From an uncultured Alphaproteobacteria bacterium (lineage in GTDB: Bacteria > Pseudomonadota > Alphaproteobacteria > Caulobacterales > Caulobacteraceae): DNA of 64,000 bases. Below the pieces are notes generated by a model. It was given only the letters and a program-made list of their open reading frames with translations. It was not told the origin of the DNA and ran no database searches. Location: NCBI GenBank assembly GCA_937920085.1, contig CALETE010000031.1, positions 60,430 through 124,429 of the forward strand, in the 5' to 3' direction. A program made the position numbers and the translations under genes. Positions 33,599 to 42,161 of the stretch are shown here, piece after piece. The first letter of the stretch is position 1. Every line of letters begins with the position of its first letter.

Positions 33599-34831
33599 AT
33601 GGACGCGCAATCTCAGTGGACCGGCCTCGACGCCTCGCGCCTTGAACGCATTACCGACCATATTAATCGCAACTATATCGAGCCTCAGAAGATCGCTGGC
33701 TGTCAGATTGCCGTCGCCCGCCATGGTCACACGGCCTATTCCCGGACCTTCGGCCACATGGACATCGAGCGCAGCAAGCCGATGGCTGATGACACCATCT
33801 TCCGCATCTATTCTATGACCAAGCCGATCACCTCGGTTGCTCTGATGAGCCTCTTTGAAAAGGGCTATTTCCAGCTGAACGATCCTGTGAGCCGCTATGT
33901 ACCCTCCTGGAAGAACCACCGGGTCTGGGTGTCTGGGGAAGGCGATGACATGGTCACTGAAAAGCCCAACCGCCCGGTAAGCTTCCGCGATGTCCTCTGC
34001 CACACCGCTGGCCTGACCTATGGTGGCGGTCTGCCCGGGGTCGGAGTCCAGCACCCCATCGATCATATCTACCGCGGCCTAAAGATCCGCAGCGCTGGCA
34101 GCCAGGACTCCATGGTGGAATTCATGGACAAGCTCGGCCAAGTGCCCCTGCGCTATCACCCTGGCGAACAGTGGATGTATTCCCTGGCAACCGACGTCTG
34201 CGGTGCCCTGGTGGAGATTATCTCTGGGAAGCCCTTCGCTCAGTACCTGCAGGACGAAATTTTCGGCCCCCTGGGTATGGTCGACACATCTTTCTTCGTC
34301 GCCCCGGAAAAGGTCGGCAGGTTCGCCGCCAATTATCAGCGCGGCCCGAACAAAAGCCTCAAACTGATCGATGATCCAGCGACCAGCACCTTCATCTCCG
34401 ATCCAGGATTCAAATCCGGCGGCGGTGGCCTGACTGGAACCACGGCGGACTATATGCGGTTCTGCGAAATGCTGCGCCGGGGTGGCGAACTGGACGGGGT
34501 GCGCATTCTGGGGCCTCGCACCCTGGAAATGATGCACATGAACCACCTGAAGGACGGTAAGGATCTGACCCAGTTGGCCCTGGGAACCTTTTCGGAAACC
34601 GCAAATGAAGGGGTCGGCTTTGGCCTGGGCTTTGCCTCGACCATCGGCATTGTCGAAACCGGATCATTGGGCGTTGGCGACTATTACTGGGGCGGAGCCG
34701 CCTCGACGATCTTCTTGGTCGACCCAAAAGAGGATCTGACCATGGTGTTCATGACCCAGCTCATGCCCTCAGGCACGTTTAACTTCCGTGGACAACTGAA
34801 GAGCCTGATCTATTCCGCCATCACCGACTAG
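33599..34831 (+). CDS. Serine hydrolase of the beta-lactamase (class C-like) family
   Basis: A 410-residue protein with the penicillin-binding/esterase fold. The catalytic S-x-x-K is SMTK (IYSMTKPITSVAL, about residues 76-88), and YSLATD near residue 197 is the YxN-equivalent region with Ser in the second position. A HxG-like block is expected near the end (YYWGGAASTIFLVDP). There is no signal peptide, so a cytoplasmic esterase or lactonase role is more likely than resistance. A strong GGGAGGAA ribosome-binding site precedes ATG 33599. The last 11 bases overlap the convergent lipoprotein gene. Confidence 0.9.
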   Translation: MDAQSQWTGLDASRLERITDHINRNYIEPQKIAGCQIAVARHGHTAYSRTFGHMDIERSKPMADDTIFRIYSMTKPITSVALMSLFEKGYFQLNDPVSRYVPSWKNHRVWVSGEGDDMVTEKPNRPVSFRDVLCHTAGLTYGGGLPGVGVQHPIDHIYRGLKIRSAGSQDSMVEFMDKLGQVPLRYHPGEQWMYSLATDVCGALVEIISGKPFAQYLQDEIFGPLGMVDTSFFVAPEKVGRFAANYQRGPNKSLKLIDDPATSTFISDPGFKSGGGGLTGTTADYMRFCEMLRRGGELDGVRILGPRTLEMMHMNHLKDGKDLTQLALGTFSETANEGVGFGLGFASTIGIVETGSLGVGDYYWGGAASTIFLVDPKEDLTMVFMTQLMPSGTFNFRGQLKSLIYSAITD

Positions 34832-35468
34832 GGTGGGCATAGCGGACCCAGACCGCCGTTAGACCAAGATCGCTGACATGATCCTCGTAAGCCCAGATTT
34901 CGCTGTCCTGCAGGGCAAGGCGGACCTCTTGGGCTGACGGGGTCCAGCAGTCTGTTGTCACGCGCGCCCTCGGGTTTGGCCGGGTGCAGAAGGCCGGCCA
35001 AACCCGCGCAGAGATAACCTTGCCCTCCGCGTCAGTGGAGAGGGGCCGATACCCGAAATAGCCGTGGCCCCAACGGCTGAAGTCCCTGCTGATCGGCCGG
35101 GCAATCTGGATGACCCCTGGGCTACCTCCACTCAGGTTGAAGGCGATAGGACGGTCTAGGGGACCTTTTGGGATATGGGGCTTGGCATTGACCGCAACGC
35201 CATCCTCTACAATCAGGGCCTGGGCACAGTTGGGCCATTCTGCTGGCGAAGAGCTGGTGTTGAAATGGCATTCGGGTTCTACGAGCGCCCAGAGACCGTG
35301 CCTGGGTTGCAAAACGTCGGCGTCGCGGCGGTCAAAGAGCGGTCGCGTTGACACGACCATGCCGCAAGACGAAACCATGAGGCATCCAAGGATGAGTCCG
35401 ATCAAATTCGGTACACTCGTACCTTTGATATGACGTTTGTTAATGAATAGGGCCGAAAAGCCACCCAT
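34821..35468 (-). CDS. Putative lipoprotein, hypothetical
   Basis: A secreted hypothetical protein of about 215 residues. A hydrophobic stretch LIGLILGCLMVSSCG carries a lipobox (VSSC), so the mature protein is probably lipid-anchored. Two further cysteines (CHF and NCA) and a C-terminal TDCW are present; no family was recognised. The start is uncertain: ATGs at 35468 and 35486 overlap or abut the divergent bolA start at 35485. A TTG at 35405 would begin directly at the signal peptide and leave room for promoters. Its 3' end overlaps the serine hydrolase by 11 bases. Confidence 0.65.
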   Translation of the reverse strand: MGGFSALFINKRHIKGTSVPNLIGLILGCLMVSSCGMVVSTRPLFDRRDADVLQPRHGLWALVEPECHFNTSSSPAEWPNCAQALIVEDGVAVNAKPHIPKGPLDRPIAFNLSGGSPGVIQIARPISRDFSRWGHGYFGYRPLSTDAEGKVISARVWPAFCTRPNPRARVTTDCWTPSAQEVRLALQDSEIWAYEDHVSDLGLTAVWVRYAHPSR

Positions 35469-35484
35469 CCGTTGGAGCCCGAAC

Positions 35485-35718
35485 ATGCCTATGCCCCTCA
35501 CAGTCCTGAAAGCGGAATTGCAGTCCGCATTCCCTGATGCAGAGATCGAAATTCAAGATTTGGCCGGTGATGGGGACCACTACAAGGCGATTATCGTCTC
35601 AGGCGTATTTGCCGGATTAAGCCGGGTGAGACAGCACCAGCTGGTCTACGCCGCCTTGAATGGTAAGGTCGGCGGCGAACTTCATGCCCTAGCTCTTGAA
35701 ACCAAGGTGCCTGGCTAG
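35485..35718 (+). CDS. bolA: BolA family protein
   Basis: A 77-residue BolA/IbaG-type protein, known in bacteria and mitochondria to work with monothiol glutaredoxins in Fe-S handling and in stress or wall control. It shows the fold pattern VLKAELQSAFPDAEIEIQD then HYKAIIVSGVFAGLSRVRQHQLVYAALN, with the invariant H of RQHQLVY. The start is ATG 35485 (MPMPLTVLKAEL); an upstream ATG adds 16 unlikely residues. The partner glutaredoxin gene follows after one intervening gene. Confidence 0.92.
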   Translation: MPMPLTVLKAELQSAFPDAEIEIQDLAGDGDHYKAIIVSGVFAGLSRVRQHQLVYAALNGKVGGELHALALETKVPG

Positions 35719-35721
35719 ACG

Positions 35722-36621
35722 ATGCGTTTTCGTTCCTTTGGACGGTCCGGAAAAGTCGTTTCGGCCATTAGCCTGCTGCTACGTGAGACTGAGGTCGCAT
35801 CGACCCTCGCCGGTTGGCGAGCCACAACGATTGCAGCCTTGGAAAATGGCATCAATTTTTTCGAGCTGTCCGCGAGGGGAGACGCCCTTCCGATGGGCGT
35901 TGCGGCTGCCCTCGACACCTTAGAGCGGCATCTGGTGCTTATAGGGTGGCGGGTTCATCACCAGGGACGGCTCCCGCTCACAGGGCGTGATTTGATGGCC
36001 AATGTCCAAGACGGCCTCAGGACGACCAGAGCGGGCTATTTCGACACACTAATGCTCGAACAGCATGCCTATGACAGCCTAAATGATGACGGGCACAGGT
36101 GCTTAGCGGAGTTGAAAGCCGCCGGAATCTGCACACGGATCGGCATTGTTGGGGAAGGTCCTGTGGTTGATCGCTGTCTTAAGATTGGCAGCTTTGATGT
36201 TTTATCCACCTCCTATGACATGACATCGGATGCACAGACCCGTCGGCGCGTGCGAGATGCCTCGGAGCAAGACCTCATTGTCATTGCACGCAATCCAATA
36301 CCCTTAGACCTCATCACATCCAGCCAAGTTCCCCTGACCCAACGGATTGGCCAAATATTCGGCGTGATACCAAGGCATGCCCTGGTCGGAACAGGCACAT
36401 TCCAGTTTTTGCACACCACGCCTGAGTGGACAGCAACTGATCTCTGTCTCGTCTACTTGTTGACCGAGCCGAGTATGGCCACCGTAATGTTCGAAGCCGA
36501 CAAGCCTGAAATTATTGCCAAATGGGCGTCCATCGCAGATCGAGACCTGCCAGCCGGGATCTCCGCACAGGTGGAAATGGCGCGATTTGCCGAGGAAGAT
36601 CGCCCCCGTCGGCGCGCATAA
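35722..36621 (+). CDS. Degenerate aldo-keto reductase-like protein
   Basis: A 299-residue protein with the aldo-keto reductase barrel outline. The N-terminus MRFRSFGRSGKVVSAISLLL and IAALENGINFFELS align with the family pattern, and AELKAAGICTRIGIVGEGP is recognisable. The four catalytic positions are all changed: Asp is Glu48, the Tyr five residues later is Gly53, the Lys strand reads LVLIGWRVH, and the His position reads MLEQHA with Glu. It is therefore unlikely to be a reductase. It sits three bases after bolA and 71 before grxD, so it may have a different or structural role with them. Confidence 0.75.
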   Translation: MRFRSFGRSGKVVSAISLLLRETEVASTLAGWRATTIAALENGINFFELSARGDALPMGVAAALDTLERHLVLIGWRVHHQGRLPLTGRDLMANVQDGLRTTRAGYFDTLMLEQHAYDSLNDDGHRCLAELKAAGICTRIGIVGEGPVVDRCLKIGSFDVLSTSYDMTSDAQTRRRVRDASEQDLIVIARNPIPLDLITSSQVPLTQRIGQIFGVIPRHALVGTGTFQFLHTTPEWTATDLCLVYLLTEPSMATVMFEADKPEIIAKWASIADRDLPAGISAQVEMARFAEEDRPRRRA

Positions 36622-36692
36622 ACCAGCTCGTGCCTTGACCCGGGGCCAATGCCTGCCTAGCTCTAGGGTCAAATTTCAAGAGTTGTTCCGCC

Positions 36693-37028
36693 ATGACCGA
36701 TACCGCAAACCCGACCCACGACTTCATCGGCCAGACCATCGCCGCCAATAATGTGGTTCTCTTTATGAAGGGGGTCCCCGAACAGCCTCGCTGCGGCTTC
36801 TCCGCCCTGGTGGTCCAGGTCCTGGACCATATGGCGGTGGACTTTGTCGGCGTCGACGTTCTTCAAGACGAGGCCCTGCGCGATGGCATCAAGACCTTTT
36901 CTGACTGGCCGACCATTCCCCAGCTCTATGTCAAAGGTGAGTTCGTCGGTGGCGCGGACATTATCAAAGAGATGTTTCAGTCGGGCGAACTGAAGGGGCT
37001 TATGGCCGAACAGGGCCTCCTGCCCTGA
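36693..37028 (+). CDS. grxD: Monothiol glutaredoxin GrxD (Grx4)
   Basis: CGFS-type glutaredoxin of 111 residues that binds a [2Fe-2S] cluster with glutathione and hands it to target proteins with BolA. The motif RCGFSALVVQVL is at about residues 33-44; the glutathione site TIPQLYVKGEFVGGADI is at about 74-90. It is ten bases ahead of the thioesterase gene and downstream of the bolA-AKR pair, consistent with an operon. Confidence 0.96.
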   Translation: MTDTANPTHDFIGQTIAANNVVLFMKGVPEQPRCGFSALVVQVLDHMAVDFVGVDVLQDEALRDGIKTFSDWPTIPQLYVKGEFVGGADIIKEMFQSGELKGLMAEQGLLP

Positions 37029-37038
37029 CGCCGCCAAG

Positions 37039-37482
37039 GTGAGCCGCCTCCTGGAGCCTCCGGAAGGCCAGCAGGTCTTTCGTCTCGATTTCAGGCCAAA
37101 GCCGGCCGACATTGACGACAATGGCCATGTGAACAATGTCGTCTATCTGTCCTGGGCTCAGGACTTGGCTATTGCCCACTGGGACGCCATGCAAGCGGCT
37201 GAGGACAAGGCCCGGTGGGCCTGGATCTGCCTGCGCCATGAGGTTGATTATCGCCGCTCTCTGATGCCCAGCGAGATCGCCCTTGGCAGGACCTGGGTGG
37301 CTGACAAGGCCGACGGCCCGCGGTTTGACCGATATGTGCGCATCGACGGGCCTGATGGTGCCATGTGCGCCCAGGTGATCACCACCTGGTGCCTGATTGA
37401 GCGGGACGGCGGACGCCCTCGCAGGGTTCCGCAGGCCCTCGTCGCCCGATTTATGGCCCCAGCGTCTCTGCCAGGGGGTTAA
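37039..37482 (+). CDS. 4HBT-type acyl-CoA thioesterase
   Basis: Hotdog-fold thioesterase of 147 residues that starts at GTG 37039, ten bases after grxD. The catalytic block DFRPKPADIDDNGHVNNV matches the 4-hydroxybenzoyl-CoA thioesterase/YbgC family, where the Asp of the DxxGHVNN motif is catalytic. Substrate unknown. Its last 32 bases overlap the convergent lipoprotein gene. Confidence 0.85.
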   Translation: MSRLLEPPEGQQVFRLDFRPKPADIDDNGHVNNVVYLSWAQDLAIAHWDAMQAAEDKARWAWICLRHEVDYRRSLMPSEIALGRTWVADKADGPRFDRYVRIDGPDGAMCAQVITTWCLIERDGGRPRRVPQALVARFMAPASLPGG

Positions 37483-37822
37483 GCAGGAAGACGGGTTCGC
37501 CAGCTGCCAGGCCAAGTTCAGCCCGGGTAAAGGCGATCTCTATCCAGTTGGCCATATCTTCGCTGCAGGTTTGCATGCGGCGGCGGGCGAAGGCGACCGT
37601 GGCAACTCCGCCCTTGCGCTCCACATGAAAGACAATGTCTGGCCGCGCGGAGCAGCCGCGGCTGGCGATTTCGATGACGACGCCTTCTGGACCGCTGCGG
37701 ACAAGACGCACGGCTTCCAGTTCGGGAAAGGGCCCAGCCACGGGGAAGGCGCTTGCCGGTGGAAGGCTTGCACATCCGGTCAGGGCCAGAGCGCCGAGAA
37801 CAAGGAACCGTCTGGGGATCAT
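37451..37822 (-). CDS. Small hypothetical lipoprotein
   Basis: A 123-residue lipoprotein with signal sequence MIPRRFLVLGALALTGCAS and lipobox LTGC. The mature part has a Cys pair (RGCSARPD and MQTCSED) and a predicted beta-rich core; no family recognised. ATG 37822 is chosen because the signal peptide then begins at once; an in-frame ATG at 37849 adds nine residues. It overlaps the thioesterase gene by 32 bases at the 3' end. Confidence 0.75.
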   Translation of the reverse strand: MIPRRFLVLGALALTGCASLPPASAFPVAGPFPELEAVRLVRSGPEGVVIEIASRGCSARPDIVFHVERKGGVATVAFARRRMQTCSEDMANWIEIAFTRAELGLAAGEPVFLLNPLAETLGP

Positions 37823-37884
37823 AGTGTCATTCGACGCCCAGATAGGCATTTGGGCAAGCCTGATCCTTGCGCCAATCGCCCAGC

Positions 37885-37912
37885 AAAAAGGCCCCGGTTT
37901 GCACCGGGGCCC
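37885..37912 (-). terminator. Rho-independent terminator of rpsD
   Basis: On the minus strand an 8-pair stem (GGCCCCGG with CCGGGGCC, loop TGCAAA) is followed by TTTTT at 37889-37885. It lies about 28 bases after the rpsD stop at 37940, a standard intrinsic terminator. Confidence 0.9.
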
Positions 37913-37939
37913 TTGAAACGCTTAGGGGTCGAAAGACGC

Positions 37940-38557
37940 TTAGGAAGCGTAGAATTCGACGACCAGATTGGGTTCCATCTTCACAGGATACGGCACTTCT
38001 GAGAGTTCCGGGGCCCGGATGAAGGTGGCGGTCATGGCCTTAACATCGACTTCGATATAGTCGGCAAATTCGCGTTCGCTGGACTGAAGAGCTTCCAGGA
38101 CGAGCGCCATGTTCTTGGACCGCTCACGCACGGAAACCACATCGCCAACCTTCACGCGGTAGGAGGCGATGTTGACGCGCTTGCCGTTCACCAGCACGTG
38201 GCCATGGTTCACGAACTGACGGGCCGCAAACACGGTCGGCACGAACTTGGCGCGATAGACAATGGCGTCCAGGCGGCTTTCCAGAAGTGCGATCAGGTTT
38301 TCGGAGGTGTTGCCCTTGCGACGGGCAGCCTCGGTATAGGTGCGGCTGAACTGCTTTTCAGTCAGGTTGCCGTAATAGCCCTTGAGCTTCTGCTTGGCGC
38401 GGAGCTGCAGGCCGAAATCGGAGACCTTCTGCTTACGGCGCTGACCATGCTGGCCAGGACCATAGGCGCGGGTGTTCACCGGGGACTTCGGGCGCCCCCA
38501 GATGTTCTCGCCCATCCGCCGGTCAATCTTGTACTTCGCCGAGTGGCGCTTCGACAT
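37940..38557 (-). CDS. rpsD: 30S ribosomal protein S4
   Basis: Primary 16S rRNA-binding protein of 205 residues that begins MSKRHSAKYKIDRRMGENIWG. The S4 RNA-binding domain is at about residues 94-150, with FVNHGHVLVNGKRVNIASY. ATG 38557 is used because homologues start here; an in-frame codon at 38617 is too far upstream. In this genome it is monocistronic, with a clear terminator downstream and 168 bases of leader to the next gene. S4 can repress translation of its own mRNA in other bacteria, but no leader structure was recognised. Confidence 0.97.
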   Translation of the reverse strand: MSKRHSAKYKIDRRMGENIWGRPKSPVNTRAYGPGQHGQRRKQKVSDFGLQLRAKQKLKGYYGNLTEKQFSRTYTEAARRKGNTSENLIALLESRLDAIVYRAKFVPTVFAARQFVNHGHVLVNGKRVNIASYRVKVGDVVSVRERSKNMALVLEALQSSEREFADYIEVDVKAMTATFIRAPELSEVPYPVKMEPNLVVEFYAS

Positions 38558-38725
38558 GTGTCGTCTCTCTTCATTTGACGCGAGCCGGCCCCTCCATAGA
38601 TGGAGACGCAATTTCAACGGCGGCGGCGCATCATCCCGTCATAGGTTCGCAGACCCAAAGGGCGAACCCCCGGGCACGAAGGCGCGGTGTATGCTTGGCT
38701 CTGGCCCAGGAGTCAACCTTACAGG

Positions 38726-39979
38726 TCAATCCGCAAGCCGAACGGCCGGGAAGTGATAGCCGCCATCCATCAATTCCGGCTTGGGCAGATAGGCCCGCAG
38801 GAACAGGGCGAAGGGGCCCTCTGGCGCCGGCAGCCAGTTCGAGGCGCGGGCACCCTCTGGGGCGGCATGGCCAATCCAGATGTCGAGGGATCCATCGTCA
38901 TTATAGGTCAGCCCCTCGGTTCGATCGCCGATGGCATAGCGATTGATGGGATTGTCTGTGAAGTAAAACTGCCCCTCCTCCGTGGCTTCATAAAGGCTCA
39001 GCGACCAGAAGGACTTTACCGGCGGCAGGGCATCGGCCGGAAAATGCAGGACCCAGTTCCGTAAGCCCTCAAAGAGGGCACCGGGTGAATCCCCTTGAGC
39101 CCGCATATACATGGCCTCAATCGGCGGAAGCGCCGCCAAGCCTGACACCGCGACCGCGGCGCGAAGGGCATAGTCCTGACCAAAATCACCCAACCGGCCA
39201 GAGGGATAGGACCATCCTTCGATAAAGCCTGCGCCAGACAGGCCCCCGCGTTTTGAGGCTGCCTTGGCCTCTGCGACACCGGCCTCAATCGCGGCAACCT
39301 CTTCTGGGGAAAACCGCTCCGAGCGGAAATCATCCAGACCAAGAGGGGCCATGAGATCGACCTCCGCCTGATCCATAACCATGGGCGGATTGAGTTTCAT
39401 CAACTGAGCGGCGGACGCGAAATAGTCCTGCCAACCCGCACCGCGATGGGCGAAGGGTCCGGGGGTTTCCACAGCTGGCCCCTGCATGGAAATGCCCTGC
39501 TGAACCGCCTTGGCAGCTTCGACGTCGTGCGGGCCGTCCACCAGAATCCGCGCCAGGGCCCAGACGTGATTGGTGGGACAACGCACCACCTGTCCGCCCT
39601 CGGCTGCGTCCGTGGGACCAACGAGGGTATAGGTCCCGCCGCCATTGCCCGTCGTCCGGGTACCTAAAATGGCGAAGGAATTTGTGTAGGCGTCCATCAA
39701 TTGCAAAGACAGATACCGGTCGCCGGTCGGAGGCAGGGTCACTGTCACAGGTCCCTGAGACAGATCCACCTGCGCTGTGGAATAGAAGGTGTCGTTATTG
39801 GGTGTGGTGACCGCCCGGGCGCGGTGGTCGGCCAGCCTGCGCATGTGACCAAACACATTCATCTGGGAGCCATTCATCTGGCCCCGGCTCCGCGTCGTCG
39901 AAATTTCGATCAGCGGCAGGGCAAACCGCCAGGCCGTGGCGGCTGCGACCTTGAGGTCCTGAAGTCTATCCGTGCTCAT
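38726..39979 (-). CDS. DUF1254/DUF1214 domain protein
   Basis: A 417-residue protein of the DUF1254-DUF1214 family, function unproven. N-terminal DUF1254: VTTPNNDTFYSTAQVDLSQGPV and YLSLQLMDAYTNSFAILGTRT. C-terminal DUF1214: FWSLSLYEATEEGQFYFTDN and SLDIWIGHAAPEGARASNWLPAP. It has no signal peptide. The ATG at 39979 overlaps the TrmJ-like gene stop as ATGA, so the two are translated from one message. Confidence 0.88.
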   Translation of the reverse strand: MSTDRLQDLKVAAATAWRFALPLIEISTTRSRGQMNGSQMNVFGHMRRLADHRARAVTTPNNDTFYSTAQVDLSQGPVTVTLPPTGDRYLSLQLMDAYTNSFAILGTRTTGNGGGTYTLVGPTDAAEGGQVVRCPTNHVWALARILVDGPHDVEAAKAVQQGISMQGPAVETPGPFAHRGAGWQDYFASAAQLMKLNPPMVMDQAEVDLMAPLGLDDFRSERFSPEEVAAIEAGVAEAKAASKRGGLSGAGFIEGWSYPSGRLGDFGQDYALRAAVAVSGLAALPPIEAMYMRAQGDSPGALFEGLRNWVLHFPADALPPVKSFWSLSLYEATEEGQFYFTDNPINRYAIGDRTEGLTYNDDGSLDIWIGHAAPEGARASNWLPAPEGPFALFLRAYLPKPELMDGGYHFPAVRLAD

Positions 39980-40752
39980 TTGGCGCTCCCCTGAACGGTC
40001 TTCTTTACGAGTTTCTCAAGGACACGGCCCCGCCCCTTCGACAGAGCCGTGACAACGCCCCGAAAGGTGCGGACTTCTTGATCCGAGAAACGGGCTCTGG
40101 CCAGGGCCGAGCGCAGGTTCTGAACCATGGATGGCTTTTTCTCTGGCGGATGGAAAAAGCCGGCGGCGTCCAGCTCGTTTTCAAAATGCTCGAACAGGCC
40201 CAGCATGGCGGCAGCCTCGGCTGGCGGCGGTGCGTCGCGGAAGGCAGGCGGAACCCCTGCGGTCAGGCTCATCCGCCATTCATAGGCCAGGATGATCACT
40301 GCCTGTGCTAGGTTGAGGGAGCGGAACCTGGGATCAATGGGCAGGGTCACCACCGCCTGACATAGGGCGATATCTGCGGTCTCTAAGCCGGCGCGCTCCC
40401 CGCCGAACAACAGGCCGACCTGACGCCCAGCATCCACTTCACGTACAAGTTCGGCACAGGCGTCGCGGGGGGTGAGAATCGGTGTCTGCAATTCGCGGGG
40501 CCGGGCAGTGGTCGCATAGACCAGGTGCAGATCAGCAATGGCGGCTTCGACACTGTCATAAACCCGCGCTGCATTGAGTGGCCACTCGGCACCTGAAGCC
40601 GTCGCCCAGGCCCTTTCCTGGGGCCAACCATCCCGCGGATTGACCAATCTGAGGTCGGAAAGGCCGAAATTAGCCATGGCCCGGGCCACAGAGCCAATAT
40701 TTTCGCCCATTTGTGGCTTGTCGAGGATGATGCAGGGCGGATGCGAAGTCAT
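39976..40752 (-). CDS. TrmJ-like RNA 2'-O-methyltransferase (SPOUT, TrmH family)
   Basis: SPOUT methyltransferase of 258 residues that probably 2'-O-methylates a tRNA anticodon-loop nucleotide, like TrmJ at position 32. Motifs are MGENIGSVARAMANFG near the N-terminus, LLFGGERAGLETADIA in the centre and RSLNLAQAVIILAYEW in the knot. These blocks and the length suit TrmJ, but other TrmH relatives cannot be excluded. The stop overlaps the next gene as ATGA; its ATG at 40752 faces icd, which begins 123 bases away on the opposite strand. Confidence 0.88.
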   Translation of the reverse strand: MTSHPPCIILDKPQMGENIGSVARAMANFGLSDLRLVNPRDGWPQERAWATASGAEWPLNAARVYDSVEAAIADLHLVYATTARPRELQTPILTPRDACAELVREVDAGRQVGLLFGGERAGLETADIALCQAVVTLPIDPRFRSLNLAQAVIILAYEWRMSLTAGVPPAFRDAPPPAEAAAMLGLFEHFENELDAAGFFHPPEKKPSMVQNLRSALARARFSDQEVRTFRGVVTALSKGRGRVLEKLVKKTVQGSAK

Positions 40753-40875
40753 GCTCGCTTTTCGGACCTTGGCGCAGTTTAGGCAAGGTCAGACGCACTC
40801 AAGCTTTGCGCATCGCCCGACGCCGGTTATATGCAACCAAACCTGTCTGTTACGCTGCCGGAGCGCCTGTCCCCC

Positions 40876-42090
40876 ATGGCCAAGATCAAAGTCGCCAACC
40901 CTGTCGTAGACCTCGACGGGGACGAGATGACCCGCATCATCTGGAAATGGATCAAGGACAAGCTGATCTTCCCCTATCTGGACATTGATCTGGACTATTA
41001 CGACCTGGGGATGGAGCATCGGGACGCCACCGACGATAAGGTCACCCTCGACTCGGCGGCGGCGATTCAGAAGTATGGTGTGGGCGTGAAGTGCGCCACC
41101 ATCACCCCCGACGAAGCGCGGGTGGAAGAATTCAAGCTCAAGAAGATGTGGAAGTCGCCGAACGGCACCATCCGCAATATCCTGGGCGGCGTCGTGTTCC
41201 GCGAACCCATCATCTGTAAGAATGTCCCGCGTCTGATCCCGGGCTGGACCCAGCCGATCATCATCGGACGCCACGCCTTTGGCGACCAGTATCGCGCCAC
41301 CGACTTCGTCGTGCCCGGCAAGGGCAAGATGAGCATTAAGTGGACCGGCGAGGACGGCCAGGTCATCGAGCATGAAGTGTTCGACTATCCCAGCGCTGGC
41401 GTGGCCATGGCCATGTACAATCTGGAAGACTCGATCCGGGAGTTCGCCCACGCCTCTCTGACCTATGGCCTGGACCGCAAGTATCCGGTCTATCTCTCCA
41501 CCAAGAACACCATCCTCAAGGCCTATGACGGTCGGTTCAAGGACATCTTCCAGGAAATCTACGAGACCGAATATGCCGCCCGCTACAAGGAAGCTGGCAT
41601 CACCTATGAGCACCGCCTCATCGACGACATGGTGGCTTCGGCCCTCAAGTGGTCTGGTGCCTTCATCTGGGCCTGTAAGAACTATGACGGCGACGTTCAG
41701 TCCGACCAAGTCGCCCAAGGCTTCGGCTCCCTGGGCCTGATGACCTCGGTGTTGATCACCCCAGACGGCAAGACCATGGAGGCCGAGGCTGCCCACGGTA
41801 CCGTGACCCGCCACTTCCGCCAGCATCAGCGCGGCGAGAGCACATCGACCAATTCTATCGCCTCGATCTTCGCCTGGACCCGCGGCCTGCAACACCGCGC
41901 CAAGCTGGATGGCAATGCCGAGCTAGATCGCTTCGCCAAGACCTTGGAAGAGGTTTGCGTGGCCACGGTCGAGAGCGGCTCCATGACCAAGGACCTCGCC
42001 CTGCTGGTGGGCGACACCCAGGGCTGGCTAACCACCGAAGGCTTCATCGACAAGGTCGCAGCCAATCTGGATAAGGCCCTGGCGGCGTAA
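40876..42090 (+). CDS. icd: NADP-dependent isocitrate dehydrogenase
   Basis: TCA-cycle enzyme, 404 residues, of the type II (eukaryote-like) subfamily. It starts MAKIKVANPVVDLDGDEMTRIIW. The isocitrate phosphate and metal sites are in KSPNGTIRNILGGVVFREPI and in the segment near ALKWSGAFIWACKNYDGDVQSD. MEAEAAHGTVTRHFRQHQ follows in the second half. ATG 40876 is the family start; a 15-residue extension to 40831 is less likely. A strong terminator follows 33 bases after the stop. Confidence 0.97.
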   Translation: MAKIKVANPVVDLDGDEMTRIIWKWIKDKLIFPYLDIDLDYYDLGMEHRDATDDKVTLDSAAAIQKYGVGVKCATITPDEARVEEFKLKKMWKSPNGTIRNILGGVVFREPIICKNVPRLIPGWTQPIIIGRHAFGDQYRATDFVVPGKGKMSIKWTGEDGQVIEHEVFDYPSAGVAMAMYNLEDSIREFAHASLTYGLDRKYPVYLSTKNTILKAYDGRFKDIFQEIYETEYAARYKEAGITYEHRLIDDMVASALKWSGAFIWACKNYDGDVQSDQVAQGFGSLGLMTSVLITPDGKTMEAEAAHGTVTRHFRQHQRGESTSTNSIASIFAWTRGLQHRAKLDGNAELDRFAKTLEEVCVATVESGSMTKDLALLVGDTQGWLTTEGFIDKVAANLDKALAA

Positions 42091-42122
42091 TAGGCCCGAC
42101 CAGTAGGCGTAAAGCCGAGATC

Positions 42123-42153
42123 AGGCCCTCTCCCTGCGGAGAGGGCCTTTTTC
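42123..42153 (+). terminator. Rho-independent terminator of icd
   Basis: GGCCCTCTCC (42124-42133) pairs perfectly with GGAGAGGGCC (42138-42147), loop CTGC, followed by TTTTT. The minus side has no T-run, so it serves icd and not the convergent M28 gene. Confidence 0.95.
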
Positions 42154-42161
42154 GTGGGCGA

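Noticed and set aside
33491..34066. N-terminal extension of the CinA-domain gene to 34066
   Set aside because: It would run antisense through the serine hydrolase, and a strong ribosome-binding site precedes ATG 33490.
37940..38725. S4-type autoregulatory leader before rpsD
   Set aside because: The 168-base leader shows no pseudoknot or repeat I could recognise, so no claim is made.
40789..41895. 368-codon minus-strand open frame
   Set aside because: Antisense to icd, which is a clear conserved enzyme. The translated sequence is low in family-like patterns.
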